The notes: a model not told the origin generated them from the sequence alone. A stretch of 64,000 nucleotides of DNA from CAVYWD01 sp963772225 (GCA_963772225.1 CAVYWD010000001.1:558001-622000); one strand, 5' to 3'. Counted from the first letter of the stretch, positions 18,573 to 28,676 are shown. Numbers and translations are program-made.

Positions 18573-20239
18573 GCCCCTCCCGCCGACAAGCTGTGACCGA
18601 GCTCTCGCTGGCGCTGGGCGGCGCCCTGCTCCTCTTCGCGGCCGCGCTCGCGCTCTGCGGTGCGCTGGAGCTTTTGGCTGGGCGGGCCGTGAGCGGCGCC
18701 AACGCGCTCGTCGCGCTGCTCGCCTCCGCGGCGTTCCTGTGGCGCTCGGCGGCGCCGCTCGGGGCCCGAGCTCGGGCCGCGGTGGTCCTGGCATTCGCGG
18801 CGTCCGTCCTGCTCGCCGGGCTCGTCGAGGCCGCGTTCTTCGACCTCTCGTGGGACGGCCAGGACTACCACCAGCAGGCCATCGCCAATCTGGCCGGCGG
18901 CTGGAACCCGCTCACCGCCCCCCGCGAGCCCGCCGACTTCTACCGCAACGTCTGGCTCAACCACTACCCGAAGGCGAGCTGGACGGCGGCAGCGTCCCTG
19001 CTCCTCGCCACCGGGAGCATGGAGGCGGCCAAGGCGTGCAACTTGTTGCTCGCGGCCGCCGCGTTCCTCACCGCGCTCGGCGCCCTGCTCCAGGAAGAGC
19101 GGCTGCGGGCCCGGCACGCCGCCGCCCTCGCGGCGCTGATCGCGCTCAACCCCGTCGTCACCTGCCAGCTCTTCACCCATTACGTCGACGGGATGGCGGC
19201 CTCGGCCCTGACGGCGATGGGGGCGTCGTTCCTCGCCGCCCTGCGCCGGCCGCGGCTGGCCCCGCTCGTGTCGCTGGGCGCCGCGACCGCCCTGGCGCTC
19301 AATCTGAAGTTCACCTGCACGGTCTACGCGGGCATTGCCGCCGTCTGCTTCGGGCTCTTCTGCCTCCTTCGGCGGCAGCGCCGCGCTCTCGCCGCGTTGG
19401 CGCTCGGGGTCGCGCTGGGCGTCCTCGTCCTCGGCTACCACCCCTACGTCACGAGCCTCGTGCGGTATGGAAACCCGCTCTATCCGACCGCCGCGGCCGG
19501 AAGCCGCTTCGGCACCCGCTTCGTCCTGCAGAGCCAGGCCCCCGCCTCTTTTCTGGAGAGATCGCGCGCGGCCAAATTTGCGCTCTCGCTCCTGGCGCGC
19601 TCGGCCAACGACTTCACCGTCTCCGAGGTCGCCCTCAAATTTCCGCTGCAGGTCGCGCCGGCCGAGCTCCGGGCCTTCAAAGACCCGGACGTCCGCTTTG
19701 GCGGTTTCGGGCCGCTCTTCGGGGCGGCGTTCCTCTTGTCCTGCGGCGTGTGGATCGCCGCCGCGCGCGGCCAGCCCGGGGCGGCGCTCCTGGCGCTGCT
19801 CGCCTTGGCCACGGCGCTGGCGAACCCAGAGCCCTGGTGGTCGCGCTACTCGCCGCAGCTCTGGCTTCCGCCACTCTTGGCGGTCTTCGCGGCCCAGGTG
19901 AGCCCGTCGCCTCGGCTGCGAAAGGCCGGGGCGCTCGTCGCCCTCCTGGCCGCGTTGGACGCCGCCGCCGTGCTCGGGGTCTCGCTCGCCGCGAACGCGC
20001 GCGAGTCGTCCCGGGTCCGGCGAACGCTCCTCTCGCTCGAGCGCGGCGCCGCCGAGGTGCCGGTCTACGTCGGCCCTCTTCAAGGGGCGGCGCGGCTCCT
20101 CAAAGACCACGGCATCCGCTTCCGCCTGGTCGAGCGGCCCGAAGACCTTCCCTGCCGCGCGCCGCTCACCCCGGGCACGCTCTATTCGCCTGCCGGGTGC
20201 TCGCCGCCGCCCGAGGCGAACCGGGGCTCCCAACCTTGA
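18569..20239 (+). CDS. Polytopic membrane protein, possible GT-C glycosyltransferase
   Basis: Inner-membrane protein of 556 residues with about ten hydrophobic segments, starting with one at residues 12-35. After the second or third segment comes an acidic, tyrosine-bearing loop, LSWDGQDYHQQA, placed like the catalytic Asp loop of GT-C enzymes (ArnT/PMT type) that use polyprenyl-phosphate sugars in the periplasm. HYPKASW and NLKFTCTVYAG are further conserved-looking loops. A soluble tail of about 70 residues follows the last membrane segment. No exact family was recognised. The tight operon position supports a role in glycan modification. Confidence 0.7.
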   Translation: MSPSRRQAVTELSLALGGALLLFAAALALCGALELLAGRAVSGANALVALLASAAFLWRSAAPLGARARAAVVLAFAASVLLAGLVEAAFFDLSWDGQDYHQQAIANLAGGWNPLTAPREPADFYRNVWLNHYPKASWTAAASLLLATGSMEAAKACNLLLAAAAFLTALGALLQEERLRARHAAALAALIALNPVVTCQLFTHYVDGMAASALTAMGASFLAALRRPRLAPLVSLGAATALALNLKFTCTVYAGIAAVCFGLFCLLRRQRRALAALALGVALGVLVLGYHPYVTSLVRYGNPLYPTAAAGSRFGTRFVLQSQAPASFLERSRAAKFALSLLARSANDFTVSEVALKFPLQVAPAELRAFKDPDVRFGGFGPLFGAAFLLSCGVWIAAARGQPGAALLALLALATALANPEPWWSRYSPQLWLPPLLAVFAAQVSPSPRLRKAGALVALLAALDAAAVLGVSLAANARESSRVRRTLLSLERGAAEVPVYVGPLQGAARLLKDHGIRFRLVERPEDLPCRAPLTPGTLYSPAGCSPPPEANRGSQP

Positions 20240-20289
20240 GACGAGCCCGCGAGCGCCGCCTCGAGACGAACCCGTACCTCGGCGTGCGG

Positions 20290-22933
20290 ATGCTCAAGCC
20301 CATCGACGTCTCGGGCGTCGACCTGAGCTGCGCCAGCGCGGCGGCGCCATTCTCGCTCGTCGCGACGGTGAAGAACGAGGCCCGGGGCATCGCCACCTTC
20401 CTCGCGAGCCTCGAGCGCCAGAGCCTGAAACCCGACGAGGTCGTCCTCGTCGATGGCGGCTCGACGGACGGCACCGCCAGGGCCATCGGCGAGCACAAGA
20501 GTGCGATGCCGCTCCGGCTGCAGGAGCTCCCCGGCGCGAACATCGCGGCCGGCCGCAACGCCGCCATGCGCGCGGCTCGCCACGAGCTCCTCGTCCTGGC
20601 CGACGCGGGCTGCGCGCTTCACCCCGATTATTGCCGAAACCTCGTCGGCTGTTTCGGACCCGGCGTCGACCTGGTGGGGGGCATCTACGAGCCAACGAAC
20701 GGCGTCGCCAACCCCTCCGTTCCCGCCTGGGCTTTCCTGGACTGGCAGGAGTTTCTCCCTTCGGCGCGCAGCATGGCCGTGCGGCGGTCGCTCGCCCTGC
20801 AGATCGGCGGTTTCCCCGAGCACCTCACGCTGACGGGCGAGGACACGCTCTTCGACGTGGACTACCGTCGCGTCTCCCGGAAATGGGTGTTCAACCGTCG
20901 GGCCGCCGTCACCTGGAGCTTTCCCGGCGACGCGCAAAGCGTGGCTGCGCTCACGCGCCGGTACGCCGAGGGAGACGGAGAGAGCGGACTGGGCGAATAC
21001 CGCAACCCCCGCGAATTCTACGGTCTGATCCAGGAGCTCCCCTACGCCGACCTGGGTGGGCGCGACGAGGCGCTCCGCGCCGCGCGCGAGGGCTTCCTCG
21101 CGGGCCGGGCGAACCGCGCGGCCATCGAGCAGACCCGCCGCGGCATCCGGGGGGTGGCCCTCGTCCTCGCAGAGCACCCCCTGGCGAAGGAGGGCCGCCG
21201 CGGCCGTGACCGGGTCGCCGAGCTCGTCGCCGAGGGGCTCAAGGTCGTGCACGTCTGCGCGACCCCGCTCGAGGCGGGCCGGGCCGAGTGGCTCGACGTC
21301 GACCTCACGCTCCTCGAGCTCGGCTTTGCCCCCCAGCTCCACTGGGAGGACCTCCTGGAGCGCTACGCGGCCCTCGCGGATCACATCTTCGCCTTGCGCG
21401 CCGCCCGCCACCCCGCGCTGGAGGCGCTGCTGGACAAGCTCCGCGCCAAGACGGGCAACCGGATTCGCGTGGTCGAATCGGTCGACGAGCTGCGGCGGCT
21501 GCTGCCGAGCGCCTCCCCGGGCCTGAGTGCCGCGCCGGCGCCGAGCGAGGCCGCGAGCGTCCCGGTCGCGACGCCCCAGGGCCGGCCCCGCGGGCGCCTC
21601 GCGCGAGCGTGGTCGACCGGTCGTCCGGTGGCCAAGTTCGTCGACTTCGCGCGGCGGTACGGCGCCAAGGCGGCGGTGAAGCGCGCCCTGGACAAGGTGC
21701 GCCGGAGCCGGGAGCTCGCGCGGCGCAGCGGCGCGAGCGCCGCTCCCTCGTGGGGCATCGACGCTTTCGAGCGCCGCACGCCCTACTCCGTCCTGCACCT
21801 GGGCTCGCCGCCCTGGCGCACGCGGCCGACCGATTCGCAAGAGCGCCTGGCGCGCCTGGCGGCGCGCGGGCCCCAAGTCCTCTGTCTCGAGGGGGTGCCC
21901 CGGCGCGAACCCGGCGCGAAGCCCGAAGTGCGCGAGGTGGCCCAGGGGGTCGCGCAAGTGGCGCTCGGCGCCGGCCCAAACCCTGGCGAGAGCAAGCCGC
22001 TGCTCGACGCGCTCCAATCGCTGCGCGCGGACTTGGGCCTGGGCGCCGCCGTCTGCGTCGTCGAGAGCGCCGCCTGGCAACCGCTCGCCAGCGCGCTTGG
22101 CGAGCGGAACGGCTGGCCGCTCGTCGACGACTTCCCCGAGGGCGAGGCCGATTTCGACGAGGCGGTCCGGCGTCTCTTCCCGAAGGTCAGCGTCATCGTC
22201 GTGACCTACAACAACCTCGCGCTGACCCGGCGGTGCGTCCATAGCCTCTACGCTTTGTCGAGGTACCCCGACGTCGAGCTGATTTTCGTGGACAACGCCT
22301 CCAAGGACGGGACCCCCGACTACCTGCGCCGGCTCTCCGCCCAGGAGAAGAACGTCCGAATCGTCTTGAACCCAGACAACCGGGGCTTCGCCGCGGCCAA
22401 CAACCAGGGCCTCGAGCTCGCCGCTGGCGAGACGGTCGTCCTGCTCAACAACGACACCGTGGTCACCCCGGGCTGGATTCTTCGGGCTCCTTCGCCACCT
22501 CGCCGACGCGTCGATCGGCATGGTGGGGCCATCGACCAACATGTGCGGCAACGAGGCCATCATCCGCGTCCCGTACGACGAGGCGAGCCTGCAGGGGTTT
22601 CAGAGCTTCGTCCAGCGGCACCGGCGCGGCCACGCGCTCCCCGAGAGCTTCGAGATCGACATGCTCTCCATGTTCTGCGTGGCGATGCGGCGACAGGTCG
22701 CCCGCGAGATCGGCCCCTTGGACGAGCGATTCAAGATCGGCATGTTCGAAGACACCGACTACTCGGAACGACTGAAGGCGAGCGGCTACCGCCTCGTCAC
22801 GGCGCGCGACGTCTTCGTTCACCATGACTGCAGGTCCTCCTTCGGAAAGCTCCCCAGTGAGGAGTACCTGCGGATCTACGAGGAGAACCGGAGGAAGTTC
22901 GAGGCGAAGTGGGGGAAGAAGTCGCGGTATTGA
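20290..22933 (+). CDS. Tandem GT2-GT2 glycosyltransferase; frame broken near 22477
   Basis: The first GT2 domain (about residues 18-270) has SLVATVKNEARG, VLVDGGSTDGT and the GEDTLFDVDYR acid-base region. A long helical and basic linker follows. A second GT2 domain from about residue 633 has VSVIVVTYNN, FVDNASKDGTPDY and LLNNDTVVTPGW. There the frame shifts: dropping one base at 22477 joins GW to FFGLLRHLADASIGMVG and on to the stop at 22933, including MFEDTDYSERLK. The start is unclear: ATG 20290, GTG 20284, or TTG 20236, which would overlap the upstream stop. The full protein would have about 880 residues. It probably builds part of the cluster's glycan in the cytoplasm. Confidence 0.78.
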
Positions 22934-23046
22934 CGCGCTCCCCCGGCGCCCGCGCGAGGGACGTCGATCAAGCGGCCGATCTGCGCGCCCGCGGAAATCG
23001 GGTACGCTCGCGGCACCCGCGGCAGCGCGCCCCTCGAGAGGCAACC

Positions 23047-24360
23047 ATGCGAGCCATCGAGACCTATTCGCCCCTGGCCGAGCCCGCGCGCCCCTTCGCG
23101 CCCGAGCCGGTCAGCGCCGAGGGACGCGCCGCGGCGCTCCTCGCGACCGCGCGCCGCGAGCTCACGCGCCTGGCTCCGCGCGAGGTCCGGCGCCTCGTGC
23201 GCCGGGCGCGCGCCGAGGCCCGCGGCATCGCCATGGACCTGTTGCCGCTGCCCCTCTACGAGGTCCTCAAGCTCGAGAGCTTCGACCCCCTGGTCGCCCG
23301 GGCCTCCACCCTCTCGTTCCGCACCAGCGGCAAGCACTTCCTCTTCCTGGGCGGAGCGCCCATCACCGACTCCGGCGGCGGACACCGCGCGGCCCAGCTC
23401 GCCCTGGAGCTGTTGCACCGCGCCCACCGGGTCACCTACGTGCACCGCTTCCCGTCGCGCGAGCGATCGCGCCGGAAGGGCTTCGCCCACGAGAACTTCA
23501 CCCACCTCTCGTTCCGCGAGTTCAGCGCGCGCAGCTTCTCGGTGGAGCGCGGCTCGCGGGAACGGATCATCGCCATGTGCGAGCTCCCGCTGCCCGAATA
23601 CCGCGCCTGCGCCCGCTACCTGCGCGCCCGCGGCGCCCAAGTGGTCTACGACTGCGTCAACGACTGGGACACCTCGCTGGGCGGCGCCTGGTACGCCCGG
23701 CGCACCGAGGACCGACTCCTGCGCGAAGCGGACCACATCCTCGCCGCCTCGCGAACGCTCAAGGACGCGCTCGAGGCGCGCACCTGGCGGGACGTGGCGC
23801 TGCTCCCCAACGCCGTCAACTCCCGCCTCTTCGCTCGCGGCCGTACCTACGAGCGCCCGGCCGACCTGCCGCGTGCCGGGGCCGTCTACCTCTGTGTGGG
23901 CTCGCTGTGGGCGGAGTTCTTCGACTGGGACCTCGTCAACACGCTCGCGCGGGCCCGGCCCGAGGCCGCCATCGTCCTCATCGGCGAGTACCGCGGCCAG
24001 TGCAAATCGCCCGCGCCCAATCTCCACTTCCTGGGGCTGCGGTCCCAGGCGGACCTGCCGGCCTACGTCGCGCACGCGTCCGTGTGCCTGGTGCCGCTCA
24101 AGCTCGAGCGGATGGTGCGCGCCGTGAACCCGCTCAAGGTCTACGAGTACCTGGCCCTGGGCCGCCCCGTCGTGGCCACGGCCATCCCCGACCTGGAGGG
24201 CCTGCCGTTCGTGTTCACGGCGCACGGCCCCGCGGAGTTCCTGGAGGCGGCGCGCCGCGCCGAGACGCTCCCGGCGCCCGAGGAGGAGATCGCCGCCTTC
24301 GTGGCCGAGAACAGCTGGAAGGCCCGAGCGCGCTTCCTGGAGAAGCTCCTGCTTCTCTGA
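23047..24360 (+). CDS. GT4-like glycosyltransferase
   Basis: A protein of 437 residues. After a charged N-terminal arm, KHFLFLGGAPITDSGGGHRAA opens a GT-B fold. VVYDCVNDWDTSLGG and ADHILAASRTLKD lie before the hinge, and the donor half has VGSLWAEFFDWDLVN, NLHFLGLRSQADLPAY and NPLKVYEYLALGRPVVATAIPD. ATG 23047 was chosen because GAGAGG lies upstream; a longer frame begins at 22909 inside the preceding gene. The 113 bases before it hold nothing else recognisable. It precedes the exporter genes by 41 bases and is probably in the same transcript. Confidence 0.83.
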   Translation: MRAIETYSPLAEPARPFAPEPVSAEGRAAALLATARRELTRLAPREVRRLVRRARAEARGIAMDLLPLPLYEVLKLESFDPLVARASTLSFRTSGKHFLFLGGAPITDSGGGHRAAQLALELLHRAHRVTYVHRFPSRERSRRKGFAHENFTHLSFREFSARSFSVERGSRERIIAMCELPLPEYRACARYLRARGAQVVYDCVNDWDTSLGGAWYARRTEDRLLREADHILAASRTLKDALEARTWRDVALLPNAVNSRLFARGRTYERPADLPRAGAVYLCVGSLWAEFFDWDLVNTLARARPEAAIVLIGEYRGQCKSPAPNLHFLGLRSQADLPAYVAHASVCLVPLKLERMVRAVNPLKVYEYLALGRPVVATAIPDLEGLPFVFTAHGPAEFLEAARRAETLPAPEEEIAAFVAENSWKARARFLEKLLLL

Positions 24361-24401
24361 ACCCCTACTCGACGCATTTTTGAGGTAGAAGTCTGCTGCC
24401 C

Positions 24402-25175
24402 ATGTTCGCCAATCTGATGCGCCAGCGCGAGGTCCTGAACACGCTGGTCGAGAAGGACTTCAAGTCGCGCTACAAGGCCAAGGCCTTGGGGCGGCTCTGG
24501 TCCATCGCCGACCCGCTGGTGATGATCGTCATCTACACCGTGGTCTTCGCCTACATCCTCCAGGTGGCCGAGAAGTTCTTCCCCATCTTCTTGCTCCTGG
24601 GGATCACGCCGTTCCGATTCTTCACCAACTCCATCACCGGCGCGGCCTCTGCGGTCAACGACAACGCCCAGCTGGTCAAGAAGGTGTCCTTCCCGCGCAT
24701 CCTCTTGCCGCTCTCGGTGGTGCTCAGCCACACCAAGCACTTCTTCATCGAGCTCTCGTTGGTCGCAGCCCTCTTCCTCTATTTCCCGGAGGCGCTCCAC
24801 GCCAGCTGGAACCTGCTTTGGCTGCCGGTGATCTTCGCGGTCATGCTCACCTGCATCTGCGGGATCTCGCTTTCGGTTGCGGCGCTCAACGTGCGCTATC
24901 GGGACACCCAATACGTCCTCAGCAGCGCCCTGTTGATCCTGTACTGGCTCACTCCCATCTTCTACACCTTCCGCTCGGTCCCGCCGCGCTTCGCCCGGCT
25001 CCTGATGTGGAACCCGATGGTCGGCGTGGTCGAGGGCTTTCGCTCGGTGCTGATGCATGGGTCCCGCCCGAGCCTGACGTTGCTCGGGGCCGCGGGCCTG
25101 ACCTCGCTCGGCCTGCTCGCCTTGGGGCTCTACCTCTTCCGCCAATTCCAGAATGTCTTCTCCGACTATGTCTAG
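24402..25175 (+). CDS. wzm: ABC-2 type polysaccharide export permease
   Basis: Inner-membrane permease of 257 residues with six hydrophobic segments, typical of Wzm/KpsM/TagG. The N-terminal VLVEKDFKSRYKAKALGRLW-like amphipathic stretch (VEKDFKSRYKAKALG) and the VSFPRILLPLSVV loop are hallmarks of the family. It moves lipid-linked polysaccharide from cytoplasm to periplasm, powered by the ATPase encoded next, whose start overlaps this gene's end (ATG 25168 inside the final codons). Export by ABC transporter means the chain is completed in the cytoplasm, in keeping with the many cytoplasmic glycosyltransferases upstream. Confidence 0.92.
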   Translation: MFANLMRQREVLNTLVEKDFKSRYKAKALGRLWSIADPLVMIVIYTVVFAYILQVAEKFFPIFLLLGITPFRFFTNSITGAASAVNDNAQLVKKVSFPRILLPLSVVLSHTKHFFIELSLVAALFLYFPEALHASWNLLWLPVIFAVMLTCICGISLSVAALNVRYRDTQYVLSSALLILYWLTPIFYTFRSVPPRFARLLMWNPMVGVVEGFRSVLMHGSRPSLTLLGAAGLTSLGLLALGLYLFRQFQNVFSDYV

Positions 25176-26130
25176 CGCCGCCGCGCCCGCGCCCCTCGAT
25201 GCCCCGGCCCCCATCGCCATCGAGGCGGTGGGCGTGGGCAAAAAGTACGAGCTGCAACGGCACCGGACCCTCCTGCTCAAGGACGCCGCCAAGCTCGCCT
25301 TAGGTCAAGCGGAGCGCGAGGTCTTCTGGGCCCTGCGCGACGTGAGCTTCACCGTGCGCAAGGGCGAGACCGTGGGCTTCATCGGCGCCAACGGCGCCGG
25401 CAAGAGCACGCTCTTGTCCATCGTGGCTCGCACGGCGTTCCCCACCCTGGGAACCATCAAGGTCGTGGGGCGCGTCTCGGCGCTCCTCGAGTTGGGCGCA
25501 GGCTTCCACCCCGACTTCACCGGCCGCGAGAACATCTACATCAACGGCACGGTCATGGGCCTGACCCGCCAGCAGATCGACGCTCGCATCGGCGAGATCA
25601 TCGAGTTCAGCGAGCTGGACCGCTTCATCGACGAGCCGGTGCGCAACTACTCCTCCGGCATGCTCGCGCGCCTGGGCTTCTCGGTGGCCTCATCGGTCGA
25701 TCCCGACATCCTCATCGTCGACGAGGTGCTGTCGGTGGGCGACCAGGGCTTCCAGGAGAAGTGCTTCGAGCGCATCGCCGACTTCAAGAAGCGGGGCTGC
25801 ACCATCCTGCTCGTCTCGCACTCCCTCGACCTGGTGAAGAAGCTCTGCGAGCGCGCCTTCCTGCTCTCCCATGGACAGGTCTTGAGCATGGGCGCGGCCA
25901 AGGACGTCTCGCGCGAGTACGTGGATCGCGCCTCGAGCCACCACCTCGACGCCGCCATCTCCCCGTACGAGAAGGAGCGCATCCCGGTCTGGCACCGGGC
26001 TTTCGCAGCCCTCGCGCTCGCGGGGCTCCTCGGGGGCATCGGCTACGCGGGCGCCCGGGTGATCCTCACCAGCGACCTGCCGGAGCAGCGCCCCGTCGCG
26101 CCGGTCAAGAAGCTCTCTGTCGGCCCGTAG
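25168..26130 (+). CDS. wzt: ABC polysaccharide export ATPase with C-terminal membrane segment
   Basis: Energises export with the preceding permease. Walker A is GANGAGKST, the signature is NYSSGMLARLGFS, Walker B is DILIVDEVLSVGD, and the H-loop is LVSHSLD; GAGFHPDFTGREN is typical for O-antigen and teichoic-acid exporters. ATG 25168 gives 320 residues; ATG 25153 adds five. After the ATPase core there is no carbohydrate-binding domain as in O8/O9a-type Wzt. Instead a single hydrophobic helix (about residues 278-298, ALALAGLLGGIGYAG) ends in a short basic/proline tail. This suggests a KpsT/TagH-like mode without terminal-sugar recognition, with membrane anchoring. Confidence 0.88.
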   Translation: MSSAAAPAPLDAPAPIAIEAVGVGKKYELQRHRTLLLKDAAKLALGQAEREVFWALRDVSFTVRKGETVGFIGANGAGKSTLLSIVARTAFPTLGTIKVVGRVSALLELGAGFHPDFTGRENIYINGTVMGLTRQQIDARIGEIIEFSELDRFIDEPVRNYSSGMLARLGFSVASSVDPDILIVDEVLSVGDQGFQEKCFERIADFKKRGCTILLVSHSLDLVKKLCERAFLLSHGQVLSMGAAKDVSREYVDRASSHHLDAAISPYEKERIPVWHRAFAALALAGLLGGIGYAGARVILTSDLPEQRPVAPVKKLSVGP

Positions 26131-26154
26131 AGCCGGGGCGCTTCCGGGAGGCCC

Positions 26155-27282
26155 TCAGTCGCCCAGAGGCTCGCAGCGCTGGGCGATGAAGTCCGCGATG
26201 CGCTCCGACGCGCGCCCGTCGCCGTAGGGGCTGCCCGCCGTCGCCATGCGCCGGTGGTGCTCCGGGTCGTCGAGCAAGCGACAGACCTCGGCGACGATCT
26301 TCTTGGAGTCGGTGCCGACCAGCATCGCCGCGCCCGCTTCCACCGCCTCGGGGCGCTCGGTCACCTCGCGCATGACCAGCACCGGCTTGCCCAGCGCCGG
26401 GCCCTCTTCCTGGACGCCGCCGCTGTCGGTGAGGAGCACCGACGCGCGGTCCATGAGCCAGAGGAACGGCAGGTAGGGCTGCGGCTCGATCAGGTGCAGC
26501 CGCGAGAGGCCGCCCAGCCTCTCGAACACCGGGCCCCGGATGTTGGGGTTCAGGTGCACGGGGTAGACGATTTCGAGGTCGTCGCGCCTCTGCGCCAGCG
26601 CCCGCAGGGCGTCGCACATCGATTCGACGCCGGGGCCGAAGTTCTCTCGGCGGTGGCCGGTGACGAGGACGAGGCGCCGCTGGGAGTGGAGGTTCAGGCC
26701 CTCGATGCCCGCGAGCGCGCGCGCCCGCGGCAGCGCCTGGTAGAGCGCGTCGATGACCGTGTTCCCGGTGACGAGGATGGAGTCCTGGAGAAACCCGGCG
26801 CGCAGCAGGTTCTCGCGCGCGAGCGCGGTCGGAGGGAAGTGCAGGTCGGTGAGCGCGCTGGCCAGCACCCGGTTCACCTCCTCCGGAAACGGCTGGAGCT
26901 TGTCGCCCGAGCGCAGCCCCGCCTCGACGTGGGCGACGCGCCGCCTCGCGTAGAAGGCCGCGAGCGCCACCGCGAAGGCCGTGGTCGTGTCTCCCTGCAC
27001 CACGACGAGGTCCGGCCGGTGCTGCGTCAGCACCGGGCGCATGGCGAGCAACACCTTGGCCGTGACGTCGTAGATGTCCTGCCCTGGCGCCATCAGGTTC
27101 AGGTCGACGTCCGGGGCGAGGTCGAAGACCTTCAGCGCCTGGTCGAGCATCTGCCGGTGCTGGGCCGTGGCGCAGACGACAGTGGAGAACTGGGGCCGAG
27201 CCCGCAGCGCGCGGACCACCGGCGCGAGCTTGATGACTTCGGGCCGGGTGCCCATGGCGATGAGAATGCGCAGCGGACGCAT
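26155..27282 (-). CDS. wecB: UDP-N-acetylglucosamine 2-epimerase (non-hydrolysing)
   Basis: Interconverts UDP-GlcNAc and UDP-ManNAc for surface glycans. GTRPEVIKLAPVVRAL, VQGDTTTAFAVALAAF, HVEAGLRSGD, VTGNTVIDAL, TGHRRENFG and LLTDSGGVQEEGPALGKPVLVMRE are diagnostic. ATG 27282 gives 375 residues; GTG 27294 would add four. The gene is convergent with the export ATPase (24 bases between stops). No wecC dehydrogenase is seen nearby, so the product may be used as ManNAc itself. It is the last gene of the leftward run waaL-lptG-lptF. Confidence 0.94.
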   Translation of the reverse strand: MRPLRILIAMGTRPEVIKLAPVVRALRARPQFSTVVCATAQHRQMLDQALKVFDLAPDVDLNLMAPGQDIYDVTAKVLLAMRPVLTQHRPDLVVVQGDTTTAFAVALAAFYARRRVAHVEAGLRSGDKLQPFPEEVNRVLASALTDLHFPPTALARENLLRAGFLQDSILVTGNTVIDALYQALPRARALAGIEGLNLHSQRRLVLVTGHRRENFGPGVESMCDALRALAQRRDDLEIVYPVHLNPNIRGPVFERLGGLSRLHLIEPQPYLPFLWLMDRASVLLTDSGGVQEEGPALGKPVLVMREVTERPEAVEAGAAMLVGTDSKKIVAEVCRLLDDPEHHRRMATAGSPYGDGRASERIADFIAQRCEPLGD

Positions 27283-27346
27283 GATGGCGCGCACCCTATC
27301 TCTTAGAGCCTGTGGCGAAAGTCGGCGCCTGTCGCGCGCTCGGGTT

Positions 27347-27401
27347 CCTCACCCCCCAACCCCCTCCCCGCTCGCGGGGAGGGGATGGGGGAGAGGTGAG
27401 G
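27347..27401. repeat. Palindromic intergenic repeat, copy 1
   Basis: A GC-rich imperfect palindrome of about 55 bases. Its core TCCCCGCTCGCGGGGAGGGG at 27365-27384 is repeated exactly at 49974-49993. The outer arms read CCTCACCCC and GGGTGAGG-like (CCTCACC / GGTGAGG). It forms a stable stem-loop and overlaps the 3' end of the O-antigen ligase gene, so it may also act in termination or mRNA stability. Similar elements are dispersed through many high-GC genomes. Confidence 0.7.
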
Positions 27402-28674
27402 GCACATTCGTTGCGAGTTCTATCGAAGTGTCCGAGCCCTTGTCGACCCCCGAAGCGAGGCTCAGCCCCCACACCAGGCAGAACGAGAGGTGAACGCCGG
27501 AGTGGTACGGCACGTAGTGCACGAGGCCCAGCAGGTGGAAGCCCACCAGGGAGAAGAGCCCCGCCAGGGCCCGGCGCCGGCCCCGCCGCGCGCGCATCGC
27601 GAGCGCCCGCGCGAGGAGCCCGTGGAACGCGAGGGCGAGCCCCAAGCCGAGCGCGCCGGTCTCGGCCCAGACCGTGAGGATGTAGTTGTGGGCGTCGTTG
27701 GCGAGGAGCGCGGGGATCTCGTCCCCCGTCTCGCGCTCCATCGCGGACTGGACTTCCAGCGCGGCGGGCCGGTAGTTGCCGAAGCCCACCCCCAACAGTG
27801 GGTGCGCGCGGCCGATGGCGTAGCCGGTCCTCAGCGTGACTTTGCGCTCCGGGTCGAGGGAGCCCTGAAATCGCGCGGCGCGCTGTCTCCAGCCCGGCGA
27901 CAGCGCGGTACCGGTGGCAGCGAGGACCATGGCCGCGACCGCCAACGCCCGCGCCCGCCCGCGCAGCGCGAAGGCCGCCGCCAGCAGCGCGACGCCCAGC
28001 GCGGCCCCCAGCGCCGCCCGCGCGTAGCTGAGGTAGGCGCACCCCAACAGCAGGCCCGCGAGCAAAAGCCCCAGGCCGCGCCGCGCGCTCTTCGCCGCCC
28101 CCGAGGCGGCGGCGAGCGCCGGCCCAAGCATCGCCACTGCGCCGTGCGCCAGGCGAAGCCTATGGAAGTAGAGCCCCAGGCCCGCGTGGCGGACCGGCCC
28201 GCCCTCCGGGCCGAAGTCCTCCTGCAGGCGCGCGAGGGGCAGGTGCAGGGGCCCCAGGGCGCCGAACGGCCACGGCACCAGGAATTGGAAGAGCGCCGCG
28301 GCGCCGTGGGCCGCCCACCCCGCACACAGGAGCCACAGGAGCGCGCCCCAAGGCGCTCCCAGGCCCGCCAGCGCCGCGACAGCCCCCACCGCCAGAGCCT
28401 CCGGAGCCTGCCCGTATCGGCTGAAGCGCGGCCACCCGGCGGCCGCTCCCGACGCATGCGCCGCGAGGGGCGAGAGCGCCTGCCAGGCGAACAACAGCGC
28501 GCCCGCGAGGGCGACAGCGCGGACCTCGGGGTCGAGGGCGACGCGCCTCTTCGCGAGGAGCGCCACGGCCAGCAACAAGGTGACCCAGAGCGCCGCCTGC
28601 TGCAGCCCCTCGGAGACGAGCGTGCCCAGAGCCCAGGCGACGAGCGACGCTCGAGCGACGGCCCGGGCGTCCAT
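27349..28674 (-). CDS. O-antigen ligase / Wzy_C-family membrane protein
   Basis: Polytopic inner-membrane protein of 441 residues with at least ten hydrophobic segments. The Wzy_C hallmark lies in the large periplasmic loop: GVGFGNYRPAALEV and then LLANDAHNYILTVWAETG, where the His of AHN is conserved among O-antigen ligases and polymerases. Because this cluster exports by an ABC transporter, a ligase (joining chain to lipid A-core) fits better than a Wzy polymerase. ATG 28674 lies 3 bases after the lptG stop. The last ~20 residues are encoded by the palindromic repeat and differ in style from the rest. Confidence 0.8.
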   Translation of the reverse strand: MDARAVARASLVAWALGTLVSEGLQQAALWVTLLLAVALLAKRRVALDPEVRAVALAGALLFAWQALSPLAAHASGAAAGWPRFSRYGQAPEALAVGAVAALAGLGAPWGALLWLLCAGWAAHGAAALFQFLVPWPFGALGPLHLPLARLQEDFGPEGGPVRHAGLGLYFHRLRLAHGAVAMLGPALAAASGAAKSARRGLGLLLAGLLLGCAYLSYARAALGAALGVALLAAAFALRGRARALAVAAMVLAATGTALSPGWRQRAARFQGSLDPERKVTLRTGYAIGRAHPLLGVGFGNYRPAALEVQSAMERETGDEIPALLANDAHNYILTVWAETGALGLGLALAFHGLLARALAMRARRGRRRALAGLFSLVGFHLLGLVHYVPYHSGVHLSFCLVWGLSLASGVDKGSDTSIELATNVPSPLPHPLPASGEGVGG

Positions 28675-28676
28675 GG

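Noticed and set aside
18371..20233. 620-residue frame on the minus strand
   Set aside because: It is antisense to the membrane protein gene and consists of Arg/Glu/Gly-rich low-complexity sequence, the usual shadow of a high-GC gene. Other long antisense frames (22876-24225, 20182-22563, 34881-37709) were rejected for the same reason.
8988..22933. Phase-variable glycosyltransferases
   Set aside because: The three frame breaks in these genes are not in homopolymers or short tandem repeats that would slip reversibly.
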